A DNA stretch of 64,000 nt from an uncultured Fidelibacterota bacterium (GCA_913043235.1 CAJWLO010000004.1:18351-82350); one strand, 5' to 3'. Positions 51,625 to 61,665 are shown, counted from the first letter of the stretch. The notes: generated from the letters alone by a model not told the origin. Program-made: numbers and translations.

Positions 51625-52175
51625 TGAATAACAACCTCTGCTGTACGCTCACCATTTAGTCCAATAATATGGTCAGCGTTATCAATGATCTGACAGTTTT
51701 CCAGATCATACTTAATCGTTGTTGTACCAGTGGAAAGAGGTTGAAAAATAATATCTGCCAAGTGGCCAGTACCTTCGATACTAATCTTCAACGTATCCAG
51801 GAAATAGGCAAATAGCTCTATATTCCCAGGTGCATCATTGTTGTATACAAATAGTGGATTTGCTCTACTGGTATCAGTAATAAATAGACCCGGTTTTAGA
51901 GTATCCAACTCCAGAACTTCTGCATCATAATTGATTACCACCTGTACCCCTGTAAAAGGTGCAGTAGAATCGGATTTGAATACAATAAATGATTCCACCT
52001 TAACAGAATCATTTATTGTTTTTTCTTGGGTTTTGGGATAAAAAACTAGGGAAGGCAGAGCAGTAGCGTAATCCGCTTCATGATCAACGGGATTATCAAG
52101 TTCCTTTTTGTGAATCGTACAGGACCAGAAAAAAAGCCCCAACATGAAGATAGAATAGAGGAAGAATTTTTTCAT
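51621..52175 (-). CDS. cohesin-like domain lipoprotein
   Basis: Lipobox LFFWSC; VESFIVFKSDSTAPFTGVQVVINYDAEVLELDTLKPGLFITD...GNIELFAYFLDTLKISIEGTGHLADIIFQPLSTGTTTIKY follows the cohesin pattern. ATGA overlap with the dockerin-bearing gene. Confidence 0.75.
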   Translation of the reverse strand: MKKFFLYSIFMLGLFFWSCTIHKKELDNPVDHEADYATALPSLVFYPKTQEKTINDSVKVESFIVFKSDSTAPFTGVQVVINYDAEVLELDTLKPGLFITDTSRANPLFVYNNDAPGNIELFAYFLDTLKISIEGTGHLADIIFQPLSTGTTTIKYDLENCQIIDNADHIIGLNGERTAEVVIQ

Positions 52176-52178
52176 GCT

Positions 52179-53081
52179 TCATTCCACATTTACCGTTCTA
52201 GTACTATCCCATTCCCGATATATTTCTTGGAAAGGTCTGGGACCTACTATCCAAGCATGGACACTATTAGACAGCCAGACAGTTCCAGTCATAGATGCAA
52301 AAGCAATCATTAGATTATTATAGCGTACATGCTTGGCATGTTCAGTAATAGCAAGCGCTCTATATCGGGCTATCTCTTTCTCATCATCTGTACTATTGTA
52401 ATCTTTCTGATACTGTAGAAAATTCTTGGAAGCCGTATTATAGTTTAGAAAACTAAGCAAAATACCAACACTTAAAGATGATTCCAATCCTGCCCAGAAT
52501 GCTGCAGAAAGTTTTTTCCCCGAGTACATTTGGCCCCAACCGGGTACAGCCAAGCTACGCATGGCAGCACCCATAGGTGTTTTTTCATAGGTTATATTAT
52601 CTGGATCCAAAAAAAGAATAGATTCCCTGTTTTCAATCCACCCTGGATAAACAATATTCATAATCTCTCCAACCCACAGGTTTAGCTCATTCATCTGTCC
52701 TTTAGTGTAATCGAGTAAATCGAGTTTACGCCGTAGGATGAGCCCGCCGGAGCGGGTGCTGAAAATCTGACCTTCCAGGTAAAACCGTTCATCCTGATTA
52801 CGAATTTGATTATAAATGATATAATCAACGTCATATTCGTTCCCCACCATCTTGACCAGACCCATCCTACTGGCAGCCGGGTATTGCTCCACATCTAGAT
52901 CTGTAATCAATTTTTCTATGGGTTCCCTGAATTGAAACTCTGATCCGCTAAAATTTTCTTCAAGAGTAGAACTTAATTCAGGGATTTGGTTTTCAAACTG
53001 GTTCAACATCAAGATCGTCTTACCCTGATCTCCTGCTAGCAATGTTTGTGACATAAGGGCCACAAGGAACAATTTTTTCAT
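52179..53081 (-). CDS. hypothetical membrane protein (DUF5683-like C-terminus)
   Basis: Signal peptide; AMRSLAVPGWGQMYSGKKLSAAFWAGLESSLSVGILLSF. Confidence 0.65.
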   Translation of the reverse strand: MKKLFLVALMSQTLLAGDQGKTILMLNQFENQIPELSSTLEENFSGSEFQFREPIEKLITDLDVEQYPAASRMGLVKMVGNEYDVDYIIYNQIRNQDERFYLEGQIFSTRSGGLILRRKLDLLDYTKGQMNELNLWVGEIMNIVYPGWIENRESILFLDPDNITYEKTPMGAAMRSLAVPGWGQMYSGKKLSAAFWAGLESSLSVGILLSFLNYNTASKNFLQYQKDYNSTDDEKEIARYRALAITEHAKHVRYNNLMIAFASMTGTVWLSNSVHAWIVGPRPFQEIYREWDSTRTVNVE

Positions 53082-53083
53082 TT

Positions 53084-53569
53084 TCAGCCAGACAATTTTT
53101 TCTTAAGAAAATATTTGAAGTGTTTTGGTTGGTCAGCCAGGATAGTCTGTTCATCTACGATCTTGTCCTTTTTGTATACACGGAGAAGATGCTCTCCTGC
53201 CTCCAATTCTATGCGGATCTTTTTGTCACTCCACTGGTGTTCTTTATTCAATTCGAAAGTTAATCCTTCTTCCTCAGTTGTGAATTTTATTTTATAAATG
53301 GGATTTAAGTAAAAATCCAGGTTGACTGCTTTTGCTGGATTCACTATAAGAGAATAGGTCAGAGATGCGTAGCCTTTTTTAGTAAGTTCAAAGTCATGGT
53401 GTCCAGGAGAAATTTCCTGACCTAGAATGGGGGTTTCCCCAATGGGGACACCGTCCAAAAAAACTTCCACTTGTCGGGGAATGGCATTGACATTGAGCTT
53501 CACCTGGGCATGCAGAAAATTTCCAGGAAGAACCAGAAAACACAAAATGATTTTATTCAATGGATTCAT
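53084..53569 (-). CDS. PEGA-domain exported protein
   Basis: VKLNVNAIPRQVEVFLDGVPIGETPILGQEISPGHHDFELTKKGYASLTYSL. Confidence 0.8.
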   Translation of the reverse strand: MNPLNKIILCFLVLPGNFLHAQVKLNVNAIPRQVEVFLDGVPIGETPILGQEISPGHHDFELTKKGYASLTYSLIVNPAKAVNLDFYLNPIYKIKFTTEEEGLTFELNKEHQWSDKKIRIELEAGEHLLRVYKKDKIVDEQTILADQPKHFKYFLKKKLSG

Positions 53570-54590
53570 TATTATTACCTTTAGAAAAAATATTTTCCAG
53601 TTGCATAAGAGACAGGTCTTCTTTTACAATCCAGCCATCAAAAACAACCAGTTTCCCATTTTGGAGCAATACTTCAATATCCCCAAAATATTCCCCCCTA
53701 GTAGTCCGTTTCACAGATACAGATTCTCCTTTATCAAGAAGAAATTTGGTTTCGGAGCCCACGTCCGGTTTTTCCCTAAAATGAACATATTTTTTATTGG
53801 TCAAATAAATAGGCTCTTCCAGTGTTTTACTGGGCCCAATGTTCACATTCTGATATATTCCTTTGGTATTACTATAATCCAGTTTCTGCCGAAAAGGCTT
53901 AAAAATCAGGTTGGTTCCAGCTACCAATTCAATATTTGGTGATTTCATAAATTCACCAGGTATACCCATTTCAAATATACCATTTTCATCCGATTTTGTC
54001 GTAGCCAAAGTAGCCGGGAATACTTGGACGGAAAGATCCACGCCGGCTAGAACACTATCGTTCTGGGCCAACGTGACAACTCCCTGTACGAGTAATGGTT
54101 TAAAATCTACTGCTTTCTCCGGTAGGTCAATGCGGCCGGCTCCCAAGCCTTTGAAAGGAATGTAGAAAGTCCGGAAATCATAATCCTGAGGCATAACCTT
54201 GATCAGATTCGTGGAATCTTCCACATCGAGGACTCCATGGGGTAGAAATAGAACTATCTCATCCAAAGGACCCTGCATAACAGAGATCAGGGGAAATGTT
54301 GTATCCCCCCCGGCATAAACCTGAAAAGCAATTTGTTCCGGTCGGTACCGAGGGTAAAATAGAGGCAGGTGTATTTCTATCTCACCGTAATCGTAAGTGA
54401 CCGAAATCAGGGGCTGCCGATCATTATAAATAACATCGGTGTACCGAGGTATAATAAACATGGAACAACCACTTGCAAAAATAGAAAGCAGTATAATTGC
54501 CATGTAGCTGGAGTCTTTTATTTTCTTTAAAATTTTCATTCCATGGAATTTAGGGTAGGTTGGACCATTATTACCCAGACAGATCAACAA
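53553..54590 (-). CDS. exported protein with CarboxypepD_reg-like and SH3-like regions
   Basis: VQGVVTLAQNDSVLAGVDLSVQVFPATLATTKSDENGIFEM; VHFREKPDVGSETKFLLDKGESVSVKRTTRGEYFGDIEVLLQNGKLVVFDGWI. Overlaps the PEGA gene. Confidence 0.65.
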   Translation of the reverse strand: MLICLGNNGPTYPKFHGMKILKKIKDSSYMAIILLSIFASGCSMFIIPRYTDVIYNDRQPLISVTYDYGEIEIHLPLFYPRYRPEQIAFQVYAGGDTTFPLISVMQGPLDEIVLFLPHGVLDVEDSTNLIKVMPQDYDFRTFYIPFKGLGAGRIDLPEKAVDFKPLLVQGVVTLAQNDSVLAGVDLSVQVFPATLATTKSDENGIFEMGIPGEFMKSPNIELVAGTNLIFKPFRQKLDYSNTKGIYQNVNIGPSKTLEEPIYLTNKKYVHFREKPDVGSETKFLLDKGESVSVKRTTRGEYFGDIEVLLQNGKLVVFDGWIVKEDLSLMQLENIFSKGNNNESIE

Positions 54591-54800
54591 ATTTCTTTAT
54601 TATTAACCAAGCTACCCGGTTCTTAACTATATTACAATAAGATTGGGTTATTGATGGTTCATTTTTAAGAATGAAAAATCACATGGCCAAGTAAAAAACG
54701 GAATCATTAAAAATAGAAATTTTACCTTTTTTAATAGAGTATTGTCATTCTTTATGTCATTTTCATCTTTTCCAGGAGAAAGTAAATTCACAACAACCCC

Positions 54801-55349
54801 GTGATGACAGACACAGAGCAATATCTCTTGGAAAAAGTTAAAGGCGGAGATAAATCCGCTTTCCAGAAACTTTTTTATAACTATCATGACTCCCTATTCC
54901 GGTTTGTAGCCTACCGGGTCAAGGACGAAGACTTGGCTGATGATATTACTCAGGAAACGTTTCTTCGGGTCTGGAAAACACGCAGTTCCATGCAACCAAA
55001 AAAGTCATTCTTTTCCCTAATAGCCCGCATCAGTTCCAATCTCTGTTACGATCATTTCCGCCACGTGGAGGTCCGCCATCGGCATGAAGATTCTATACCA
55101 GATTATGGTGGGTTCGATACCCTTGAACCGGAGATGATAAACCAGGGACAGGCATTCCAAAAGGAAATCCAGCGGGTGGTAAATAAAAAACTCCCTGACA
55201 AATGTCGCAATATTTTTATCCTCAGCCGTATCGAAGGAAAATCAAATTTGGAAATTGCAAAACTTCTGGACCTCAGCATTCGCACTGTAGAAAACCAGAT
55301 CTACCGGGCCATAAAAATTCTAAAAAATAATCTAACCAATTATCTGTGA
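54801..55349 (+). CDS. ECF-type RNA polymerase sigma factor
   Basis: AFQKLFYNYHDSLFRFVAYRVKDEDLADDITQETFLRVWKTRSSM; IFILSRIEGKSNLEIAKLLDLSIRTVENQIYRAIKILKNNL. Confidence 0.92.
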   Translation: MMTDTEQYLLEKVKGGDKSAFQKLFYNYHDSLFRFVAYRVKDEDLADDITQETFLRVWKTRSSMQPKKSFFSLIARISSNLCYDHFRHVEVRHRHEDSIPDYGGFDTLEPEMINQGQAFQKEIQRVVNKKLPDKCRNIFILSRIEGKSNLEIAKLLDLSIRTVENQIYRAIKILKNNLTNYL

Positions 55350-56269
55350 GTATTTTTTACAAAAAAGACGTTAATATCCTACAAATGCGAAAATTGAACA
55401 AAATTGAAAAACTGATCTGGGAAAAAAGTGTTATTGCTGACCTACCCCGGACACCTGAAGTTGATGACGCCTGGATGCGACTCGAGCAGCGAATGGTCAT
55501 TGCAGATACAGATCCTGACATTAACAAAAACCAAGACCAACTATTTTCTTCAACTCCAATACTGAGATGGAAGCCCCGTCTAGCAAGCATTGTTTCCATG
55601 ACTCTTGTCACATTGGTTTTTCTGCCCATTGTTTATCAGATCTTCACCACAGAATCAATACTTACCCAGACCGGTAAAACTGAAACTGTAATTCTCAAGG
55701 ACGGGTCATCTGTGACTCTCAATTCTGGAAGTGAACTTAAATACAAAACAGATTTTAATAGTGATCATCGCAATATTACCCTAAGCGGTGAAGCTTTCTT
55801 TGAGGTTCAGCCAGGCCTTTATCCTTTTGTAATTCACACAGATCATGGCGAGGTGAAAGTTTTGGGAACAACATTTAACGTTCATGTGCGACCTTACCGA
55901 TTTGAAGTGGGCGTAAATAAAGGAATTGTTCAGATTTCCAATCAAGCTAAGTCCATCATTCTAACCCATGGTCAAAGGATAGATATTAAACCTTCAGATA
56001 CACACCTTGGTCCAGCAATTGAAGCTTATCGTAACTATCCAGACTGGATCCATAATAAAATAGTTTGTGAGCAAGCACCCTTATGGGAAGTTTGCGATGA
56101 GATTAAGCGGATATTTGATATTTCTTTTACCTTTTCTGATCCATCTCTTGCAGATGTAACCGTTACAGGTGTACTGGATGCGAGTGATTTAAATTCAGTA
56201 TTGAGCACTATTTCCCTATTGACTCAGCATGAGTTTAAATTTGATGGTGAAACGTGCACGATCCTCTAG
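55346..56269 (+). CDS. FecR-family anti-sigma/regulator
   Basis: TGKTETVILKDGSSVTLNSGSELKYKTDFNSDHRNITLSGEAFFEVQPGLYPFVIHTDHGEVKVLGTTFNVHV; GTG start overlapping sigma-factor stop. Confidence 0.9.
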   Translation: MSIFYKKDVNILQMRKLNKIEKLIWEKSVIADLPRTPEVDDAWMRLEQRMVIADTDPDINKNQDQLFSSTPILRWKPRLASIVSMTLVTLVFLPIVYQIFTTESILTQTGKTETVILKDGSSVTLNSGSELKYKTDFNSDHRNITLSGEAFFEVQPGLYPFVIHTDHGEVKVLGTTFNVHVRPYRFEVGVNKGIVQISNQAKSIILTHGQRIDIKPSDTHLGPAIEAYRNYPDWIHNKIVCEQAPLWEVCDEIKRIFDISFTFSDPSLADVTVTGVLDASDLNSVLSTISLLTQHEFKFDGETCTIL

Positions 56270-58871
56270 TTTAACCCTATTAAAATTTTCCTTATTTTTC
56301 CAGCTGGCCATATGTTGTCAGCTGACAGCTCAGACGCAGGATTCCATTTCATTCTCATTTGATAGACTCCCACTAAAGGATGTCCTACAGGAAATGAATG
56401 AAATCCATAGAATCCCAGTTATTTTTCCTGATGAGGCAGTGCGGGACATCCTTATTACTACCAGTTGCAGTTCATGCTCACCCATCGATGCTTTGGATAG
56501 AGTATTATCAAAAACAAATCTAGTGTGGAAACAAACGGGTACACAATTCACAGTATTCAAAACCGGAAAACCCCATCAGTTCAGTTTATCGGGGTTTGTA
56601 ACTGACCTGGAGACCGGGGAAACAATTCCTCATGCCAACATATATATTCCCGATGTAGGTATAGGTGATATTTCTAGTCCCGATGGAGCTTTTTCCCTTG
56701 TCAATATCCCTACAAAATCCTGTTCGCTTTCCGTTTCTTACATAGGGTATAAGACCACCAAAGTTGAGTTGAATTTTCCCAGGGATGAATATAATCTGTT
56801 GAAGGTAAATTTGCAGCCGAGGGTTATTTCAACAGCAGGAGTCTGGATCACAGCAGAAAACCGGGAATTCATGGATCGGTCTGATGCACCAGGGAAAATT
56901 TCTTTTTCTCCCCGGCATATAACTACTCTTCCTAATCTGGGTGAGGTGGATATTTTCAGATCCCTGCAGCTACTCCCCGGTATTCAATTTGGATTGGGAG
57001 GGACTTCTGATCTTTATATCCGCGGCGGTACTCCAGACCAAAATCTCATTCTTCTTGACGGGATGTCTATTTATCATAGGGGACACTTATTCGGGTTTGT
57101 AAGCGGGATCAACGCCAATACCATCAAGGATATCCAGGTTTACAAAGGAGGTTTTCCCGCACAATTTGGGGGTCGAATTTCAAGCGTGATTGAATTAACA
57201 AGCAGGAATGGAAACAGCCTGCGACCCCGTGGGTCATTTTATGGAAATTTAATGAGCCAAGGATTTTCCATTGAACTACCTATTGTAAACCGTGGAAACT
57301 GGATATTGAATATGAGAAGGTCCACCGTTTCCAATTATCAAGCAGAATTATATAATTCTATTCAAAATTTCATCACCGGAGATAATCAGTTTGACCTAAT
57401 TGGAGAAAGTGCTGACACTTCAAAAAGTCAAACTGCTTCCTATTCCCCAAATTTTTCCTACATCGACCTTAATAGCAGATTTACCTATCTGCTTTCACCA
57501 AAAAATAAAATCAGTATCACAATATCTGCCGGGAAAGATTCTATTCGAGAAACACGAAAATTTTACGGATTTGAAAGTACATTTGGATATGATACTTCTA
57601 TCACTAAGCAAAAGACGGAATGGATGAATAATGGCATAAGTTTGAATTGGAACACTTATTGGAATCATGTTTTGGATTCAAAAATGACGATTTCGGATTA
57701 TACTTATAAAAGTAATTATGAATCAGGTCAAACAAAGATTGTAAACCAAGAACCTATTCGAATAGGTTCCTCCAACGAAAAAAATAATGTTCATGATAAG
57801 ACATTTAATCTTCATGGTAGTTATAAAGGATTTAATAAACATAAAATTGCATCAGGTATTGAAAGTTCATATTATGATATTCAATTCCTAGATGAAAAAA
57901 AAGATGAAACTTCCGATTCAACTTATCAATTCATCCAATCCAGTTATTTACATTCATTCTATATCCAAGATAAATATACAGCTTTACATAATTGCATTAT
58001 ACAATCCGGGATAAGAGTTTCCTATTTTTCTGAGCTGTCCAAATTCTTTTCAGCCCCCCGGTTTTCTATCATGAAAAAATTTGATAATGAAATCACCCTT
58101 GAAGGATCCTTAGGACGGCATTACCAGTTTATCCATCAATTCAACAGCAACTATTCTACCCGAGGTACTGATGGCATGTGGCTGCTTTCATCTAATGATA
58201 TTCCAAATATTTCCTCTATAAATTATCATTTAGGATTGAACTGGAAATACAATCATTATAGTATTACCGCAGAATTATATCAAAGAACATCAGAAAATCT
58301 GATTGAATTTCAGAGTTCAGCAACCCCACTTTCAAATAATAGTAAAACAATATTAACAGGGATCGGATATTCAAAAGGGGCTGAATTCTTAATCCGGAAA
58401 AAGAAAGGAAATATTACTGGTTGGTTATCCTACCTGCTGAACAAAACAGTATTTGAATTTCCTGATTTGAATGATGGTAAAATTTTTCCTGGTGATCATG
58501 ATAAAACTCACGAAATAAAATGCGTGCTTATTACCAAATTTGGCAATTGGGATCTAACAGTTAATTGGGTTTATTCATCGGGTCGTGTTTATACACAAAT
58601 AGAAAATATTGATAATTCAAATCAAATCATTTCAATTATTAAAGACCGAAATGATATACGATTAAATCCCATACACCATTTGGATATGAGTATTTCCACC
58701 AAGCGTATCTTATTCACTGCGCGGATTCACACCGGCATTTCAATTTATAATATTTATAATAAAAATAATATTAGTCATAAAAGGTATAATCCTTACACAC
58801 CAGTTCTAACTATTACAGATGTGTCAATGTTTGGGATTACACCAACATTATTCTTAAATATTTCTTTCTAA
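56229..58871 (+). CDS. TonB-dependent receptor with STN, CarboxypepD_reg and plug domains
   Basis: STN FSFDRLPLKDVLQEMNEIHRIPVIF; carboxypeptidase-like VTDLETGETIPHANIYIPDVGIGDISSPDGAFSLVNIP; plug LYIRGGTPDQNLILLDGMSIYH; C-terminal barrel. Confidence 0.88.
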   Translation: MSLNLMVKRARSSSLTLLKFSLFFQLAICCQLTAQTQDSISFSFDRLPLKDVLQEMNEIHRIPVIFPDEAVRDILITTSCSSCSPIDALDRVLSKTNLVWKQTGTQFTVFKTGKPHQFSLSGFVTDLETGETIPHANIYIPDVGIGDISSPDGAFSLVNIPTKSCSLSVSYIGYKTTKVELNFPRDEYNLLKVNLQPRVISTAGVWITAENREFMDRSDAPGKISFSPRHITTLPNLGEVDIFRSLQLLPGIQFGLGGTSDLYIRGGTPDQNLILLDGMSIYHRGHLFGFVSGINANTIKDIQVYKGGFPAQFGGRISSVIELTSRNGNSLRPRGSFYGNLMSQGFSIELPIVNRGNWILNMRRSTVSNYQAELYNSIQNFITGDNQFDLIGESADTSKSQTASYSPNFSYIDLNSRFTYLLSPKNKISITISAGKDSIRETRKFYGFESTFGYDTSITKQKTEWMNNGISLNWNTYWNHVLDSKMTISDYTYKSNYESGQTKIVNQEPIRIGSSNEKNNVHDKTFNLHGSYKGFNKHKIASGIESSYYDIQFLDEKKDETSDSTYQFIQSSYLHSFYIQDKYTALHNCIIQSGIRVSYFSELSKFFSAPRFSIMKKFDNEITLEGSLGRHYQFIHQFNSNYSTRGTDGMWLLSSNDIPNISSINYHLGLNWKYNHYSITAELYQRTSENLIEFQSSATPLSNNSKTILTGIGYSKGAEFLIRKKKGNITGWLSYLLNKTVFEFPDLNDGKIFPGDHDKTHEIKCVLITKFGNWDLTVNWVYSSGRVYTQIENIDNSNQIISIIKDRNDIRLNPIHHLDMSISTKRILFTARIHTGISIYNIYNKNNISHKRYNPYTPVLTITDVSMFGITPTLFLNISF

Positions 58872-58879
58872 TGACAATG

Positions 58880-59229
58880 TGGAGGCGGGGAGAATCGAAC
58901 TCCCGTCCGAAACAGAGTGATGGAAGACGTCTACACGCTTAGTCATCCAATTAAAATCTTATCCAACCCTTTATCAGCGACAAAAAATAGGAAGGACCAG
59001 CCTACTTAGATCTTACTCCGAACCTGCAGGCATATTCGGAGCCAGCCTATGTAAGTGACGCTCCTAGATTAAACCATAGACTCATCGAATCCGGAACGGA
59101 CCGCTAATTAAGCAGCGGCCATGTAGCCGTAATCGGCAACTAATGATGTGACAGGTGATTAAGGAGGTAACTATCATCCTCCGCGTGCGGTCCAACATAT
59201 CTCTTGCCCCGTCGATACCGATCGCCCCC
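58880..59229 (-). ncRNA. ssrA: transfer-messenger RNA, tag reading frame encoding ADYGYMAAA*
   Basis: 5' GGGGGCGATCGGTATCGACGGGG, 3' GGACGGGAGTTCGATTCTCCCCGCCTCCA; tag ORF GCC GAT TAC GGC TAC ATG GCC GCT GCT TAA at 59137-59108. Confidence 0.93.
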
Positions 59230-59259
59230 ATTTTCAAAAATCGATTAAAGTAATACTTT

Positions 59260-59303
59260 AAATGAAAAAAAAGAAAAGGCTTCTAGTGCCAACCTGAAGC
59301 CTT
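59260..59303 (-). terminator. Rho-independent terminator (minus strand)
   Basis: AAGGCTTC...GAAGCCTT stem followed on the minus strand by TTCTTTTTTTT. Confidence 0.6.
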
Positions 59304-59601
59304 ATCTCCTAAATTGAACTTAATGTAACAGTTCAATATGATTTCATTTATCGCCTTATATTCTCAAAATCTTCTTTTCAAAAATTTTGCCAAAAAAGGC
59401 TAATAAGTATAGAGGTGCAATAGTTGATTGCGCAACTGCTAATCTTCATATTTCTAAAATAATTCTATAAATTATGTTACTGAACATAATCGGATGAAAA
59501 AATTAAAGATATAAATCACTGCCATTAATCGATCAAGATGGGGCACAATAATTTTATCAGATATTCTTATGGGATAGATAAGGTTTGCCAAAATTCATAT
59601 T

Positions 59602-61467
59602 TTATAATGTTTGGGCAATAACACTGTTCATCCGTTTCACGAATCCTGCTGGATCCTCCAGCTTCACCCCTTCCTGAATCAGGGCCTGCTCATAAAGTAA
59701 CAAAGCAATATCATTAAATGATTTTTGCTTAGTTTTCTCTTTTAATTTTAACACAATCTCGTGGGACGGATTAATTTCCAATATCGGCATTATTTGGGGC
59801 ATGTCAGGCTGACCCATTGAACGCATCATTTGCTGCATTTGTGCCGTTGGATCATTTTCATCAGCAACTATACAAGATGGCGATTCATTCAGCCGGTTTG
59901 ATATTTTTACATCCTTTACTTTTTTGTCTAATATTTTTTTTATCTTTCTAAGCACCGGTTTCAAGGACTTTAGAGCATCTTTATCGCTATCATCAGAAAA
60001 ATCATCTGCGGCACCGCTACGATTTACTGATTTAAGCTCTTTATCATCGTATTTAGGAACACCTGTTATTATAATCTCATCTATCTCATCATCCAAGATC
60101 AATACTTCTATATCCTTTTTTTCATACATTTCCAGAAGCGGAGAATTCTGTAGGGATATTTGGTTCTGACCTGTAATATAATAAATGGATTTCTGTTCAT
60201 CCCTCATCCTGCCTGTATATTCACGCAGGGATACAAGACCTTCTTCTTTTGTTGACTTGAATCGGAGCAAATCTGTCAATGCTTCTTTGTGCTCAAAATC
60301 CTGATAGACACCTTCTTTTATCAACCGACCGTATTGCTCAAAGAATTGGTCATATTTATCTTTATTACCAGCAATAGTTTTCAGTTTATCCAGAATTTTT
60401 TTCACCGAGTTTGAGCGAATTTTGGCCATGATCCTATTCTGCTGTAAAATTTCACGGCTTACATTCAGCGGCAGATCCGATGAGTCAATAATCCCCTTTA
60501 CAAACCTGAGCCAGGTAGGGAGCAATTCCTTATCATCATCTGTAATAAAGACGCGGTTTACATATAGTTTTACACCAGACTGGTAATCAGCACGATAAAT
60601 ATCTGGTGAAGCTTTCTTGGGTATAAAAAATAGAATGGTGAACTCTAGGCTCCCTTCTGCCCTAAAATGAATCCAATCAAAGGGGTCATCCATGTCGTGG
60701 CCTATGGATTTATAAAATTCCCTGTAATCTTTGTCCTTCAGTTGATTTTTTGATCGGGTCCAAAATGCCTTGGCATCGTTGATCTGGTCTGTTTTCAACT
60801 TCCTACTTTTTTCATTACCATCCTTGTCATAATCAATCTCAGGATAGGTGAGGAAAATCGGAAAATCAATATGGTCCGAATATTTTTTTACCAGACTTTC
60901 AATTTGCCAGCGACTGGCAAATTCCTTACCCTCTTCATTTAAATACAGAGTGATTATAGTACCATTATCCTTTTTTACATCCTTGACGATCTCAAAGCCA
61001 GATTGCCCATCGCTGGTCCATTTCCATGCTTGTTTATTTCCTGCCTTTTTACTAATCACATCTACCTGGTCAGCAACCATAAAACTGGAGTAAAAGCCAA
61101 CTCCAAATTGACCGATCAACTGCGAATCTTTTTTTGCATCTCCGGAAAGTTTGGTCAGAAAACTTTTTGTACCAGACCTTGCTATTGTGCCCAGATTATC
61201 TTGAAGCTCTTTCTTGCTCATGCCTATACCAGAATCTATGATGGTGAGTGTCGGTTGATCCCCATCTTTGAATTCCAGATTTATTTTTGGCTTAAATGCC
61301 AACGATTTATATTCGTCTTTTGTGAGCGTCAGATATCTCAGTTTATCCAGAGCATCTGATGAGTTAGATATAAGTTCCCGAAGAAAAATTTCTTTATGAG
61401 AATAAAGAGAATGAATAATCAGGTGCAATAATTGACTTACTTCAGTTTGAAAAGTATGCTGTGACAA
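59602..61467 (-). CDS. htpG: HSP90-family chaperone
   Basis: FQTEVSQLLHLIIHSLYSHKEIFLRELISNSSDALDKLRY; IGQFGVGFYSSFMVAD. Confidence 0.96.
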   Translation of the reverse strand: MSQHTFQTEVSQLLHLIIHSLYSHKEIFLRELISNSSDALDKLRYLTLTKDEYKSLAFKPKINLEFKDGDQPTLTIIDSGIGMSKKELQDNLGTIARSGTKSFLTKLSGDAKKDSQLIGQFGVGFYSSFMVADQVDVISKKAGNKQAWKWTSDGQSGFEIVKDVKKDNGTIITLYLNEEGKEFASRWQIESLVKKYSDHIDFPIFLTYPEIDYDKDGNEKSRKLKTDQINDAKAFWTRSKNQLKDKDYREFYKSIGHDMDDPFDWIHFRAEGSLEFTILFFIPKKASPDIYRADYQSGVKLYVNRVFITDDDKELLPTWLRFVKGIIDSSDLPLNVSREILQQNRIMAKIRSNSVKKILDKLKTIAGNKDKYDQFFEQYGRLIKEGVYQDFEHKEALTDLLRFKSTKEEGLVSLREYTGRMRDEQKSIYYITGQNQISLQNSPLLEMYEKKDIEVLILDDEIDEIIITGVPKYDDKELKSVNRSGAADDFSDDSDKDALKSLKPVLRKIKKILDKKVKDVKISNRLNESPSCIVADENDPTAQMQQMMRSMGQPDMPQIMPILEINPSHEIVLKLKEKTKQKSFNDIALLLYEQALIQEGVKLEDPAGFVKRMNSVIAQTL

Positions 61468-61641
61468 AGAACACTCCTATTACTAATATGTTTAGATATT
61501 TTTTTATCTGCCCAATTTTACCGGCATCAGATAATTTTTTTTAATTTAAAGCCGGGGAAAATAAAAATTAATTAGTTTAATAATCCAGATTCTTTCTGCT
61601 GTTCATCGATGTTTAGGACTATCAACAAAATAATAGAATAT

Positions 61642-61665
61642 GTCAATAATATGAATATTATTGAC
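61642..61665. repeat. perfect inverted repeat GTCAATAATAT-GA-ATATTATTGAC
   Basis: 11-bp arms with 2-nt spacer in the htpG / lipoprotein intergenic region. Confidence 0.8.
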
